NCBI RefSeq assembly: GCF_900625025.1
Contig: NZ_LR130578.1
Span: forward strand, 210,416-274,415
From: Lachnoclostridium sp. Marseille-P6806
Lineage (GTDB): Bacteria; Bacillota; Clostridia; Lachnospirales; Lachnospiraceae
DNA: 64,000 nt
Direction of reading: 5' to 3'
Each line of letters starts with the position of its first letter. The first letter of the stretch is position 1. The notes under the pieces are model-generated. The model made no database searches. It was not told the origin of the DNA and saw only the letters and a list, made by a program, of their open reading frames with translations. Below, one piece after another: positions 43,879 to 51,912 of the stretch. The translations under genes and the position numbers were made by a program.

Positions 43879-44721
43879 TCATCCTTTCAGGCCGCTCGTG
43901 CCGATTCCCTGCACCAGATAGCGGTTGAAAAACAGAAAGATCAGAAAGACCGGAATCAGCGACAGCGACGACATCGCGAACATGGCGCCGTAATCCGTGA
44001 CGGACGCCGAGTCCGCAAACAGCTTGATCGCAATGGAGACGGTATAGGACTCGGGCCTCGACAGATACAGAAGCGGTCCCATATAGTCATCCCATTTCCA
44101 GTAAAACTGAATGATGACCGTCGTTACGATGCACGGCTTGAGAAGAGGCAGAATGATCTGCGAATAGATCCGGTACTTCGAGCACCCGTCGATCTTCGCC
44201 GCCTCATCCAGCTCCCGCGGGATCCCCTGCATGAACTGCATCATCTGATAGATAAAGAACGCCTGCCCGCAGAAATAGGGAAGAATGAGCGGCGCGTAGC
44301 CCGGAACCAGCCCGAGGCGGTAGTAGATCAGATATTGGGGAATCATGATAACCTGCGCCGGCAGCATCATCGTCGCCAGCATGGCCGTGAACCAGAACCG
44401 GCGCCCCCTCCACTGCACCCGCGAAAGCGAGTAGGCCACCAGTGAGGACGACAGCACGCAGCCGAGCGTGGCGACCGTGGTGACGACAAAGGAATTTTTG
44501 AAAAAAGTCAGGAACGTCGTGCCCCCGAAGCCCGACCAGCCGGTCGGATAATTGGACAGCTTCCACTCCGTCGGAATCAGGCTCAGCGTCCCCCGCAGAA
44601 TCTGCGCGTTGTCCTTGAACGAGCCGCTGATCATCCAGAGCACGGGGTAGATCATGATGAGGCCGAACACAATGACAAGAATGTGGTACAGCGCCTTTAC
44701 CGCAATTTTTTTCTTTCTCAC
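43879..44721 (-). CDS. Carbohydrate ABC transporter permease (MalG type)
   Basis: Six-helix inner-membrane permease, 280 residues. The coupling loop GIPRELDEAAKIDGCSKYRI is the EAA motif that docks the ATPase. It starts with GTG (44721) behind GGGGAG. Paired with the MalF-type permease just upstream and the binding protein; no ATPase gene is in the operon, so a shared MsmX-type ATPase is needed. Confidence 0.94.
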   Translation of the reverse strand: MRKKKIAVKALYHILVIVFGLIMIYPVLWMISGSFKDNAQILRGTLSLIPTEWKLSNYPTGWSGFGGTTFLTFFKNSFVVTTVATLGCVLSSSLVAYSLSRVQWRGRRFWFTAMLATMMLPAQVIMIPQYLIYYRLGLVPGYAPLILPYFCGQAFFIYQMMQFMQGIPRELDEAAKIDGCSKYRIYSQIILPLLKPCIVTTVIIQFYWKWDDYMGPLLYLSRPESYTVSIAIKLFADSASVTDYGAMFAMSSLSLIPVFLIFLFFNRYLVQGIGTSGLKG

Positions 44722-44735
44722 CGCTTCTCCCCCTC

Positions 44736-45659
44736 TCAGCTCTCCGCCTCATTGAACACCCAGTGCCTCGAGGTCTTGAAGATCACCAGCGTGACCGCGC
44801 TCATGACGACCAGCATGCTCCAGCTCATGGCGCAGGCATAGCCCATTTTGTTGTACTTGAACGCCTGATTGTAGACGTTCAGCGCATACAGCATCGTCGC
44901 GTTGTTCGGCCCGCCGCCCGTGATGACGAACGCCTGCGTAAAGGTCATAAACGCCGAGATGGTCTGCATGATGAGGTTGTACAGTATGATCGGGGACAGC
45001 ATCGGGAGCGTGATCCGGAAAAATCTCTGCCATCCGTTCGCGCCGTCGATCTCGGCGGCCTCGTACAGGGAGACCGGGATCTCTTTCAGTCCCGCCGCAA
45101 AAATGATCATCGAGGAGCCGAACTGCCAGACCGACATGAGGATCAGCGGATATATGGCAAGAGCGGCGTCGCCGAACCAGTTGACCTTCGGCAGTCCCAG
45201 CGAGAGCGCGATGGCGTTGAACAGTCCTCTGCGGGCAAAGAGCTGCTTCCAGACCAGAGCGACCGCGACCGAGCCGCCCACCAGCGAGGGAAGGTAATAC
45301 AGCGACCGGTACAGCGTGACCAGCTTCGTCGGTCTTGTCAGCACAAACGCGACAAGGAGCGCAAACGACAGCTTCAGCGGGACGGAAATCAGCACATACT
45401 GAAGCGTTTTCAGAATGGATTTGCCGAATACCTCATCCTGAAACAGCCGTGCGAAGTTCTGCAAGCCGATGTAGTCCGCCTGTTTGGTTCCCAGCGAAAA
45501 ATCCGTGAACGAATAGTTCAGCGACATCAATATGGGAATCAACGAAAACATGACAAAGCCGAAGATGAACGGGAGCGCGAAAATATGCCCCACGGTATTG
45601 TCATGATGAATGAAACGGTATAGTCTGCCTTTTCCGGCCACAGCCGTGTTTCCGTTCAT
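44736..45659 (-). CDS. Carbohydrate ABC transporter permease (MalF/UgpA type)
   Basis: Membrane permease, 307 residues, with the EAA loop EIPVSLYEAAEIDGANGWQR and ITGGGPNNATMLYAL typical of the group (compare LplB/YtcP, oligogalacturonide importers). It follows the binding protein after a strong hairpin and a copy of the GCTTCGGCATGGAG motif, with GGAG placed 8 bases before the ATG. Confidence 0.94.
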   Translation of the reverse strand: MNGNTAVAGKGRLYRFIHHDNTVGHIFALPFIFGFVMFSLIPILMSLNYSFTDFSLGTKQADYIGLQNFARLFQDEVFGKSILKTLQYVLISVPLKLSFALLVAFVLTRPTKLVTLYRSLYYLPSLVGGSVAVALVWKQLFARRGLFNAIALSLGLPKVNWFGDAALAIYPLILMSVWQFGSSMIIFAAGLKEIPVSLYEAAEIDGANGWQRFFRITLPMLSPIILYNLIMQTISAFMTFTQAFVITGGGPNNATMLYALNVYNQAFKYNKMGYACAMSWSMLVVMSAVTLVIFKTSRHWVFNEAES

Positions 45660-45690
45660 AATAAATCTCCATGCCGAAGCGTTATTTGCA
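45660..45690 (-). promoter_or_regulatory. GCTTCGGCATGGAG leader motif before MalF-type permease
   Basis: Leftward: TTGCAAATAAC, then GCTTCGGCATGGAG, then ATTTATT and the ATG. It provides the ribosome site for the second gene of the importer. Confidence 0.6.
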
Positions 45691-45691
45691 A

Positions 45692-45724
45692 AACCCCGCT
45701 CTGCCTCGAACGCAGAGCGGGGTT
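45692..45724 (-). terminator. Hairpin between binding protein and permeases
   Basis: AACCCCGCTCTGC and its exact complement form a 13-bp stem with a 7-base loop, followed on the minus strand by TTTGC. Such partial terminators after the binding-protein gene usually raise its share of transcripts over the permeases. Confidence 0.8.
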
Positions 45725-45752
45725 GTCTGTCACATCAGCCGTCGCCTGTTGG

Positions 45753-47162
45753 TTATTTGAAAATCGCGGAGGCGTCGTCATAGGTCTTCTGGGCTGCCTC
45801 TTCTGCTGTCAGCTCGCCCGAGGCAACCTGCTGAATATAATTCAGATAATTGTCCTGCACCTCGTTCTGTCCGTCGGGAGAAAGAACATTGTACTCCTCA
45901 GGCATCGGCAGCTTCGACGCTCTGTCCACGTAGTCATACATGATCTTCTGTCCCTCGGTCGTATTGGCCGACAGCGCCGCGCGGACATCCTCATTGGCAG
46001 GAATCCCCCGCTCCGCCTGCAGAATATTGTTGCAGTCAATGTCATTCTCAAACCAGCTTATGAACGCGGCCGCCGCTTCTTTCTGCTCCGAATCCTCAGA
46101 GACGCAGAGCATCTGCGAGGACTGGATCGTCGCGCCGGCGTTGCCGTCCTTCTCCACGCGGGGAAGGGGCGCAAGAGCCAGCGTTCTGCCCTGCTCCTGA
46201 CATACATTATAAATCGTCGGGAACTGATTGACCGCCACCCACGTCATAGCCGCCTCGCCGGTTACAAGGAAATCATTCTCGATATTTGTGACCTCGGCGG
46301 ACGCACCGGCATCCGGATAGGATCCGTGAGCGATCATATCCGCGCGCATCTGAATATAGGGCGCCAGCATGGCGGGATCGTCAAAGCCCATGCCGGTGAG
46401 ATCGAGATTGAAAAAGCTGTACTGGCCGAGCTCTCCCTGCTGCGGAATGAACGTGGAGCAGCCGGCGATGAAATCCGAGTTAAGGAACGTCGAGGAGCCG
46501 AAGATTCCGAGCTCATCCGTGATCTTATCCGCCGCAGCCTGATAATCCTCCCATGTCCAGTCCTCTGTCGGAAGAACCGCACCGGCCTCCTCAAAAAGCT
46601 GCGGGTCGTAGGCAATGCCGTAGGTATTGATACCGTTCGTGAGACCGAGCTGCACCCCCTCCGTCGTCTGCGTTGTCTTGAGATTGGACTCGGAGATCTT
46701 ACTGACATCCACCACACCCGAGGCAATGAATTCATCCAGCGGATGAATCTTATCCATGTACATCGGGAAATTTCCGCCGAGCTGGAACACATCCCATACC
46801 TGATCGGAGGCGACCAGCGTATTCAGCTTGGTGAAATAATCGTCAAAGGAATAATACTCGTATTCGAACGTGACCTCCGGATGCAGCGACTCGTACAGCT
46901 CGATGGCCGCGATCGTCTTATCATGACGGTTCTGCGAGCCCCACCACGCCATGCGGAGCTTGACCGGCTCGCCGGCCGCAGCGCTTTCCTCCGCAGGCTC
47001 CTGTTCAGTCTCCGCTTCCCCGGCGGTCTCCTCCGCCTTCCCTGCCTGCTCCGCCGTCTGGTCTGCCGGAGCGGACGGCGCCGCACTGCTTCCGCAGCCC
47101 GCAAGCAGGCCTGCGGTCAGCGCCGACGTCAGCAATACATGAATCACTCTGTTTTTCTTCAT
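45753..47162 (-). CDS. Sugar ABC transporter substrate-binding lipoprotein
   Basis: Extracellular binding protein, 469 residues. The signal peptide ends in the lipobox LLAGCGSS, followed by an acidic linker of about 45 residues (Glu/Ala-rich). The mature part resembles the cluster-B/UgpB type (MAWWGSQNRHDKTIAAIELY, WDVFQLGGNFPMYMDKIHPL). Genomic context points to galacturonate oligosaccharides. GGGAGGGTGCT precedes the ATG. First gene of the leftward importer-hydrolase operon. Confidence 0.93.
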   Translation of the reverse strand: MKKNRVIHVLLTSALTAGLLAGCGSSAAPSAPADQTAEQAGKAEETAGEAETEQEPAEESAAAGEPVKLRMAWWGSQNRHDKTIAAIELYESLHPEVTFEYEYYSFDDYFTKLNTLVASDQVWDVFQLGGNFPMYMDKIHPLDEFIASGVVDVSKISESNLKTTQTTEGVQLGLTNGINTYGIAYDPQLFEEAGAVLPTEDWTWEDYQAAADKITDELGIFGSSTFLNSDFIAGCSTFIPQQGELGQYSFFNLDLTGMGFDDPAMLAPYIQMRADMIAHGSYPDAGASAEVTNIENDFLVTGEAAMTWVAVNQFPTIYNVCQEQGRTLALAPLPRVEKDGNAGATIQSSQMLCVSEDSEQKEAAAAFISWFENDIDCNNILQAERGIPANEDVRAALSANTTEGQKIMYDYVDRASKLPMPEEYNVLSPDGQNEVQDNYLNYIQQVASGELTAEEAAQKTYDDASAIFK

Positions 47163-47540
47163 AGCACCCTCCCTAAATGAAGTACTTTTGTGCAGGATAT
47201 TTCCTGTCTGCTCTCTGCTATGGAAGAGTATACGGGATTCTGTTTCCTGAAAAATACCGCAAAATATAGTAATATATCAATAAACCGCTGATTATTATAT
47301 TTGATGCGACAGCATTTCGCTGTTTTTTGCCCCCTCTCTTATCCATTCTGATCAGAAACAGAGCCGGAACACCTGCCTCTGCGGGCTATTTTTTCTTCTG
47401 CGCCATGACGGCGCTCTGAATCATTAGGAGAGGCTTGACGCCGTGCCGGCTTCTGCATTGTAATAATAAAAAAGCCGCGGGCATTCCCGCCCGCAGCGGT
47501 TCCGGCCCCGATAGGACGGCCGCAGTGAATGGAGCTTTTC
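47163..47540. other. Divergent control region between importer and AraC gene
   Basis: A 378-bp non-coding region. The AT-rich part (47250-47310) probably contains the importer promoter; TATACT read leftward at 47228-47233 is a possible -10 box. A short hairpin ACAGC/GCTGT followed by TTTTTT on the plus strand lies near 47309-47326. A minus-strand terminator lies at 47461-47499. I could not define an operator. Confidence 0.5.
47461..47499 (-). terminator. Minus-strand terminator upstream of AraC gene
   Basis: CCGCTGCGGGC and GCCCGCGG pair with a small bulge, followed on the minus strand by TTTTTTATTATT. It points against the AraC gene, so it stops antisense or read-through transcription before the importer promoter. 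Confidence 0.6.
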
Positions 47541-48443
47541 ATGCGCAGATTTCCGATGAGAGAGGGAGGCGCGCCGGACGATGCGGCGCTTTCCGGAGAC
47601 GCCGTACATTTCTATATAGAGGCGCAGACCAGAATGCCGCAGTTCTATATGCCCTACGAGCACACGCACTCGGTTCTCGAGTTCTACTATCTGCATCAGG
47701 GGCAGTGCATGTACATGATCAACGGCTCTTACGTGCATCTGCGCGAGGGCGACATCATGATCGTGGCGCCCCATGTGCGGCACAATACCAGCTATACCGG
47801 GCGGACGGCCTCGGAGCGCATCGCCGTCTACATCAACACGGAATATCTGCCGGAGGAGGTAACCTGCGGGGTCTTTGGCCTCCGGGACATGCTCTCCGGT
47901 TCGGGCAAGAGGATCCTCGACCACGCCGGCCGCACCCTCATCATGAATGTACTGGGCAGAATGGCCGACGAGCAGGCATCCCCCGAGCAGCATTCCGAGA
48001 CGCTCCTGTCGCTCTACTCCGGCGAGCTGCTCATTCAGGTGCTGAACCACTCCACGCCGGCGCAGGACATCTTCATCCCGATGACGGCGATGGAGCCCGA
48101 TATCGAAAAAGCGCTGCATCTCATCGACACGCGCTTTTCCCAGCCGCTCACGCTGAAATCCGTCTCGGTGCAGCTCGGCCTGAATCCGGCCTATTTTTCG
48201 CACAAGTTCCGCGTCTCAACCGGACATACGTTCAAGGAATACCTGAACAACGCGCGGATCCGGCAGGCGACGCATCAGCTCATCGTGAGCGATGATTCCA
48301 TCACAAAGGTCGCCATGGACTGCGGCTTTACGAGCAGCAATTATTTCAAGGATCTTTTCCGCCGCTATATGGGCTGCTCTCCCCGGGATTACCGGAAGAG
48401 GGCCACCGTCTCCAGCAAGTACGGCAGCGGAACGGCAAAATAG
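47541..48443 (+). CDS. AraC-family regulator, probably for galacturonan importer
   Basis: A 300-residue regulator with a cupin sensor (YEHTHSVLEFYYLHQGQCMY, LREGDIMIVAPHVRHNT) and a C-terminal double helix-turn-helix (VSVQLGLNPAYFSHKFRVST, ITKVAMDCGFTSSNYFKDLF). The ATG at 47541 is spaced correctly from GGAG; the one at 47529 is part of the same region and lacks a site. It diverges from the binding-protein operon, which is its likely target. Confidence 0.92.
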   Translation: MRRFPMREGGAPDDAALSGDAVHFYIEAQTRMPQFYMPYEHTHSVLEFYYLHQGQCMYMINGSYVHLREGDIMIVAPHVRHNTSYTGRTASERIAVYINTEYLPEEVTCGVFGLRDMLSGSGKRILDHAGRTLIMNVLGRMADEQASPEQHSETLLSLYSGELLIQVLNHSTPAQDIFIPMTAMEPDIEKALHLIDTRFSQPLTLKSVSVQLGLNPAYFSHKFRVSTGHTFKEYLNNARIRQATHQLIVSDDSITKVAMDCGFTSSNYFKDLFRRYMGCSPRDYRKRATVSSKYGSGTAK

Positions 48444-48474
48444 GCGCTCCGCCCGGCGCCGACAGGAGCGGTCC

Positions 48475-49146
48475 TCAGGGGTCCCCGGCCTGATCCCCCT
48501 CCCCGCGCCGCGCCCCGTCGCGATCCTCGAGAGAAAAGCCGTAGTGGGCAAGAATGCGGTTATAAAGAAAGCTGTTGCAGTACGCCGGAAACCCCGGCAC
48601 GACGACAAGGAGCGGGGCGAAAACAAAGATGCCGACGAGCCAGAAACCCGTCATGACGAGAACCCCCGAAAGAACCGGCAGAAAATTATGCAGCAGCATG
48701 CCGCCCGCCATGGCAAAAATCGCCGCCGGGCGGTTCTCCACACGGGCAAGAAGAGCAAATACAAAGGATAAAAGGCACAGATACAAAAGGGTCACGACCA
48801 GTGCGAGCACCAGCATGGCCTGCGCCCCCGCCGACCCGCCGCGCAGTCCGTAGCGCAGCCCGTAATACAGATCCGCGGCGAGAACGGCGCCCGCCGTAAG
48901 AAAGCCGATCCACAGCAGGGTTGCCGCCCTGAAATTCCGGCGAAAGGCGTGGAAAAACTGCTGCCAGAGCCGTCCCTCCTGATTCGACGCCATCTTCAGC
49001 GTCACATAGTACAGCGCCGTCGTCGCCGCGCCGGCGGTCACGACCGGAACGGAGCACAGCGCCCAGAGAAGCGACAGGACAAAAAAATCCGCGAGATTTC
49101 CGATAAACTTCCACACCGGGTTGTCCGCACGAAAAAAACTTTTCAT
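48475..49146 (-). CDS. YesL-family (DUF624) membrane protein
   Basis: A 223-residue membrane protein with about five membrane segments and the characteristic start KSFFRADNPVWKFIGNLADF. YesL proteins are found in pectin and rhamnogalacturonan loci of Firmicutes; their biochemical role is unknown. The ATG overlaps the TGA of the AraC gene in an ATGA arrangement, so the pair is coupled. Confidence 0.9.
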   Translation of the reverse strand: MKSFFRADNPVWKFIGNLADFFVLSLLWALCSVPVVTAGAATTALYYVTLKMASNQEGRLWQQFFHAFRRNFRAATLLWIGFLTAGAVLAADLYYGLRYGLRGGSAGAQAMLVLALVVTLLYLCLLSFVFALLARVENRPAAIFAMAGGMLLHNFLPVLSGVLVMTGFWLVGIFVFAPLLVVVPGFPAYCNSFLYNRILAHYGFSLEDRDGARRGEGDQAGDP

Positions 49147-50081
49147 AATGAATCCTCTGTCTGCGCCGAAGCGCTTTTATGCGTCCTGCGGTAATGCAGA
49201 GGCCTGTCCCCCGTCATCGTCCGGAAGACCCTCTCAAAATACGTGACGTTGCCGAAGCCTGTCTGCGCCGCAATCTCCGTGACGGAAAGCGCCGTTCCGC
49301 AGAGCAGCTCCTGCGCCCGCCGCATCCGCATAAACATCAGATACTCCACGACCGTAAAGCCTGTCACCTGCCGGAACAGCACCGTCAGCCTCGACCGGCT
49401 GATATAAAATTTTGCGGCCAGCGCATCCAGCGAATGACTTTCACCGCAGTGCTTTTGGAGATACTGCGCGAGCTCGTCCACCTTGTAGCGCTGATCCGTC
49501 CCATCCCGCAGCTCCCCGCGCAGCGACCGGTCCTCCCGCTTCTCTCCGGGGACTCCCCGCTCCGCCGCATGGGCGAAAAGCCCGAGCAGCTCCGCCGCGC
49601 GAAGCAGAGCCCGCGACCGACCGGGCTGCGGCACGCCGGCCTCTCCAAGCGTCTGCCTGAGATCCTCCATAATCCGCAGCGCCTGCCCCCACTCGGCCTC
49701 CGTGAAAACCGCGGGCCCCTGAAAGCGACTGCCGAATTCATCAAAGCCCGGGTAGCCGAGGCCTTTCAGCAGCGCGTCGAACGGCTCCTCCTCATATTGC
49801 AGAAGAAAGCGGCGATGCACCGGATCCTCGCTGTACATGCTGGTCTTGTGAATCCGGTTCCGCCCGATCAGTATGGCCATGCCGGGCTTCACATGACAGG
49901 TATTCTGCTCGATGAAATAAAGACGATCCCCCTCCATAAGAAAATACAGCTCCATGCTGTCATGAAAATGGCGGGTGCGCATGGCGTAGGAGGAGCTGCG
50001 GTACGCTTCCTCGACAAACAGCCCCGGCACCTCTCCGACAAAAACAGGATTTTCCTCCCGATCCGCATATTTCGGCTTCAA
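49143..50081 (-). CDS. AraC-family regulator, divergent from GH4/uxa operon, TTG start
   Basis: A 312-residue regulator: cupin domain (MRTRHFHDSMELYFLMEGDR, VKPGMAILIGRNRIHKTS) and C-terminal double helix-turn-helix (LAAKFYISRSRLTVLFRQVT, VTEIAAQTGFGNVTYFERVF). The best start is TTG at 50081, six bases behind GGGAGG; the upstream ATG (50135) lies inside a dispersed repeat and has no ribosome site. It diverges from the GH4-GH43-uxaCBA operon and is probably its activator. Its last codons (HKSASAQTEDSL) are encoded by a copy of the GCTTCGGC leader motif serving yesL. Confidence 0.9.
   Translation of the reverse strand: MKPKYADREENPVFVGEVPGLFVEEAYRSSSYAMRTRHFHDSMELYFLMEGDRLYFIEQNTCHVKPGMAILIGRNRIHKTSMYSEDPVHRRFLLQYEEEPFDALLKGLGYPGFDEFGSRFQGPAVFTEAEWGQALRIMEDLRQTLGEAGVPQPGRSRALLRAAELLGLFAHAAERGVPGEKREDRSLRGELRDGTDQRYKVDELAQYLQKHCGESHSLDALAAKFYISRSRLTVLFRQVTGFTVVEYLMFMRMRRAQELLCGTALSVTEIAAQTGFGNVTYFERVFRTMTGDRPLHYRRTHKSASAQTEDSL
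49147..49183 (-). promoter_or_regulatory. GCTTCGGC leader motif before yesL, inside AraC coding end
   Basis: Leftward: CGCATAAAAGCGCTTCGGCG, then CAGACAGAGG. GCGC-TTCG-GCGC... gives a 4-bp UUCG-type hairpin, with base changes that keep pairing relative to the TGC/GCA copies. Confidence 0.5.
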
Positions 50082-50409
50082 GCATTTCCTCCCTGCTGCG
50101 CGGCGCGCAGACTGCCGGGCCGCTCTGCGGCTCATGCCGTCCCACGGCGCAGCAGCACTTTCCGCTCATGGAACAAATCAGAGCATCCGCGCGATTTTTT
50201 ACACTACCTATTTACCATAACACAATTCTGATTGTCCGATAAGATAAGTTTTACGAATTTTGGTCCGATTATGAAAGTAATTTTATCCGCTTCCCCGTAT
50301 GATGATGGCATGGATCCGGTTTCGGAGCAGCGCTCCGAAGCTCATTTCTGCCGCAGCTCCCGGAAATTCTGCGGAGCAGACCCTGCGGCATTTTCTGCGG
50401 AGGCTTGCC
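50082..50409. other. Divergent control region of AraC and GH4-uxa operons
   Basis: A 328-bp non-coding stretch. It contains repeat copy B (50096-50143), an AT-rich core (50190-50290) with two GTCCGAT(A/T)A direct repeats (50234-50242 and 50263-50271, 29 bp apart), which may be AraC-type half sites, and a perfect 8-bp hairpin TTCGGAGC/GCTCCGAA (50321-50339) in the GH4 leader. Confidence 0.55.
50096..50143. repeat. 49-bp dispersed repeat, copy B
   Basis: Partner of 39691-39739, about 90 percent identical in the same orientation, differing by four transitions and one base gap. It lies in the leader of the minus-strand AraC gene. Confidence 0.75.
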
Positions 50410-51819
50410 ATGCAATATGAAGACCAGTGCGTAAAAGACATCAGAATCGCTTATATCGGCGGAGGCTCCCGCGGCTGGGCGTGGACCTTTATGACCGATC
50501 TGGCGAGAGAGGCACAGCTGTCGGGCGAGGTGCGGCTGTATGATATCGACCGCGGCGCGGCCGAGGCCAATCAGATCATCGGAAATCGCCTGATGCAGCG
50601 CCCGGAGGCGACTGGCCGCTGGCGCTTTTCCGTCTCCGATTCACTGGAGAGCGCCCTCTCCGGCTGCGACTTCGTCGTGATCTCCATTCTCCCGGGCCGC
50701 TTTGACGAAATGCAGTCAGATGTTCATCTTCCCGAGCGCCTTAGCTGCTGGCAGTCCGTCGGCGACACCGCCGGCCCCGGCGGAATCATCCGCGCGCTGC
50801 GCACCATTCCGATGTTTGTCGAAATCGCGCAGGCGATACGCCGCTGCTCCCCCGACGCATGGGTCATCAACTACACGAACCCCATGTCGCTGTGCGTAAA
50901 GACGCTCTATTATACATTCCCGGAGATCCGGGCGTTCGGCTGCTGCCACGAGGTATTCGGGACGCAGAAGGTGCTGCAGGGGATTCTTGAGAAAGAAACC
51001 GGAGAGCGCGCGAAAGACTGGCACGATATTTTCGTCAACGTCCTCGGCATCAATCATTTCACATGGTTTTCCAGCGCATCCTTCCGCGGCGTCGACCTTT
51101 TCCCGGTCTACCGCCACTACATCGACCGCCGCTTTGAGGAGGGCTTCGAGCTCCGCGATGAAAGCTGGATGAACTCCTCCTTTCACTGCGCGCACCGCGT
51201 GAAGATGGATCTCTTCCTCCGCTACGGCTGGATTGCCGCCGCCGGCGACCGGCATCTCGCGGAATTTATGCCGGGAAACGAATATCTGAATGATCCCGAA
51301 ACCGTCCGCTCATGGAAATTCGGCCTCACCGGCGTAGACTGGAGAAAGAATGATCTGAAAGAACGCCTTGCCCGCTCGCAGCGCCTTGTCTCCGGGGAGG
51401 AGGAGCTCGCGCTCTCTCCGACCGGCGAGGAGGGCATTCGCCTGATCCGTGCGCTCTGCGGTCTGGAGCGCTTCCTCTCCAATGTCAACCTCCCCAATAC
51501 CGCGCTCCAGATTTCCAATCTCCCCGCGGACGCCGTCGTGGAGACCAACGCCGTCTTTGAGCTCGGCCATATCCGGCCCGTCGCCGCCGGCGCTCTCCCC
51601 GAGAGCATCCGGGCTCTGATCCTGCCCCATGTGGAAAATCACGAGCGGACGCTTCGCGCCGCGCTGACCTTTGACCCGGAGCTCGTCACGGAGGCGTTCC
51701 TGCATGACCCGAACTTCTCGGCAAAATGCCGCGACCGGGAGAAGACCCGCGCGCTCGCGGACGATATGATCCGGAACACCCTGACCTATCTGCCCGATGA
51801 ATGGAAAAAAACAGTGTAA
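50410..51819 (+). CDS. GH4 alpha-galacturonidase (CHEV type)
   Basis: NAD- and metal-dependent glycosidase, 469 residues, LplD-like. RIAYIGGGSRGWAWTFMTDL is the nucleotide-binding loop, NYTNPMSLCVKT the conserved metal-site region and GCCHEVFGTQ the active-site cysteine motif. In GH4 the tetrapeptide CHEV has been associated with alpha-galacturonidases, which agrees with the uxa genes downstream. It would release galacturonate from the non-reducing end of imported oligomers. The ATG at 50410 follows GGAGG at seven bases; the in-frame extension to 50299 runs through a hairpin. Confidence 0.9.
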   Translation: MQYEDQCVKDIRIAYIGGGSRGWAWTFMTDLAREAQLSGEVRLYDIDRGAAEANQIIGNRLMQRPEATGRWRFSVSDSLESALSGCDFVVISILPGRFDEMQSDVHLPERLSCWQSVGDTAGPGGIIRALRTIPMFVEIAQAIRRCSPDAWVINYTNPMSLCVKTLYYTFPEIRAFGCCHEVFGTQKVLQGILEKETGERAKDWHDIFVNVLGINHFTWFSSASFRGVDLFPVYRHYIDRRFEEGFELRDESWMNSSFHCAHRVKMDLFLRYGWIAAAGDRHLAEFMPGNEYLNDPETVRSWKFGLTGVDWRKNDLKERLARSQRLVSGEEELALSPTGEEGIRLIRALCGLERFLSNVNLPNTALQISNLPADAVVETNAVFELGHIRPVAAGALPESIRALILPHVENHERTLRAALTFDPELVTEAFLHDPNFSAKCRDREKTRALADDMIRNTLTYLPDEWKKTV

Positions 51820-51912
51820 AAATTACGCCGATGCGATGGTTTTTGCACACGTCTGTTTGTGCCGAAGCCCAAATAGCCTCATCGCACAAAGTGCTTCGGC
51901 ATGGAGATTTAT
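51820..51912 (+). promoter_or_regulatory. GH4-GH43 spacer with inverted repeat and leader motif
   Basis: TGCCGAAGC (51860-51868) and GCTTCGGCA (51893-51901) are exact complements. The segment TTTGTGCCGAAGCCCAAATA is nearly identical to part of the larB-larC leader (39653-39672, opposite strand). The 3' part is the GCTTCGGCATGGAG motif that supplies GH43 with its GGAG. Confidence 0.6.

Noticed and set aside
47424..48203. Long open frame antisense to the AraC gene
   Set aside because: It mirrors the well-supported AraC coding sequence, has no recognisable domain and no ribosome site; GC-rich genes here routinely give antisense frames.
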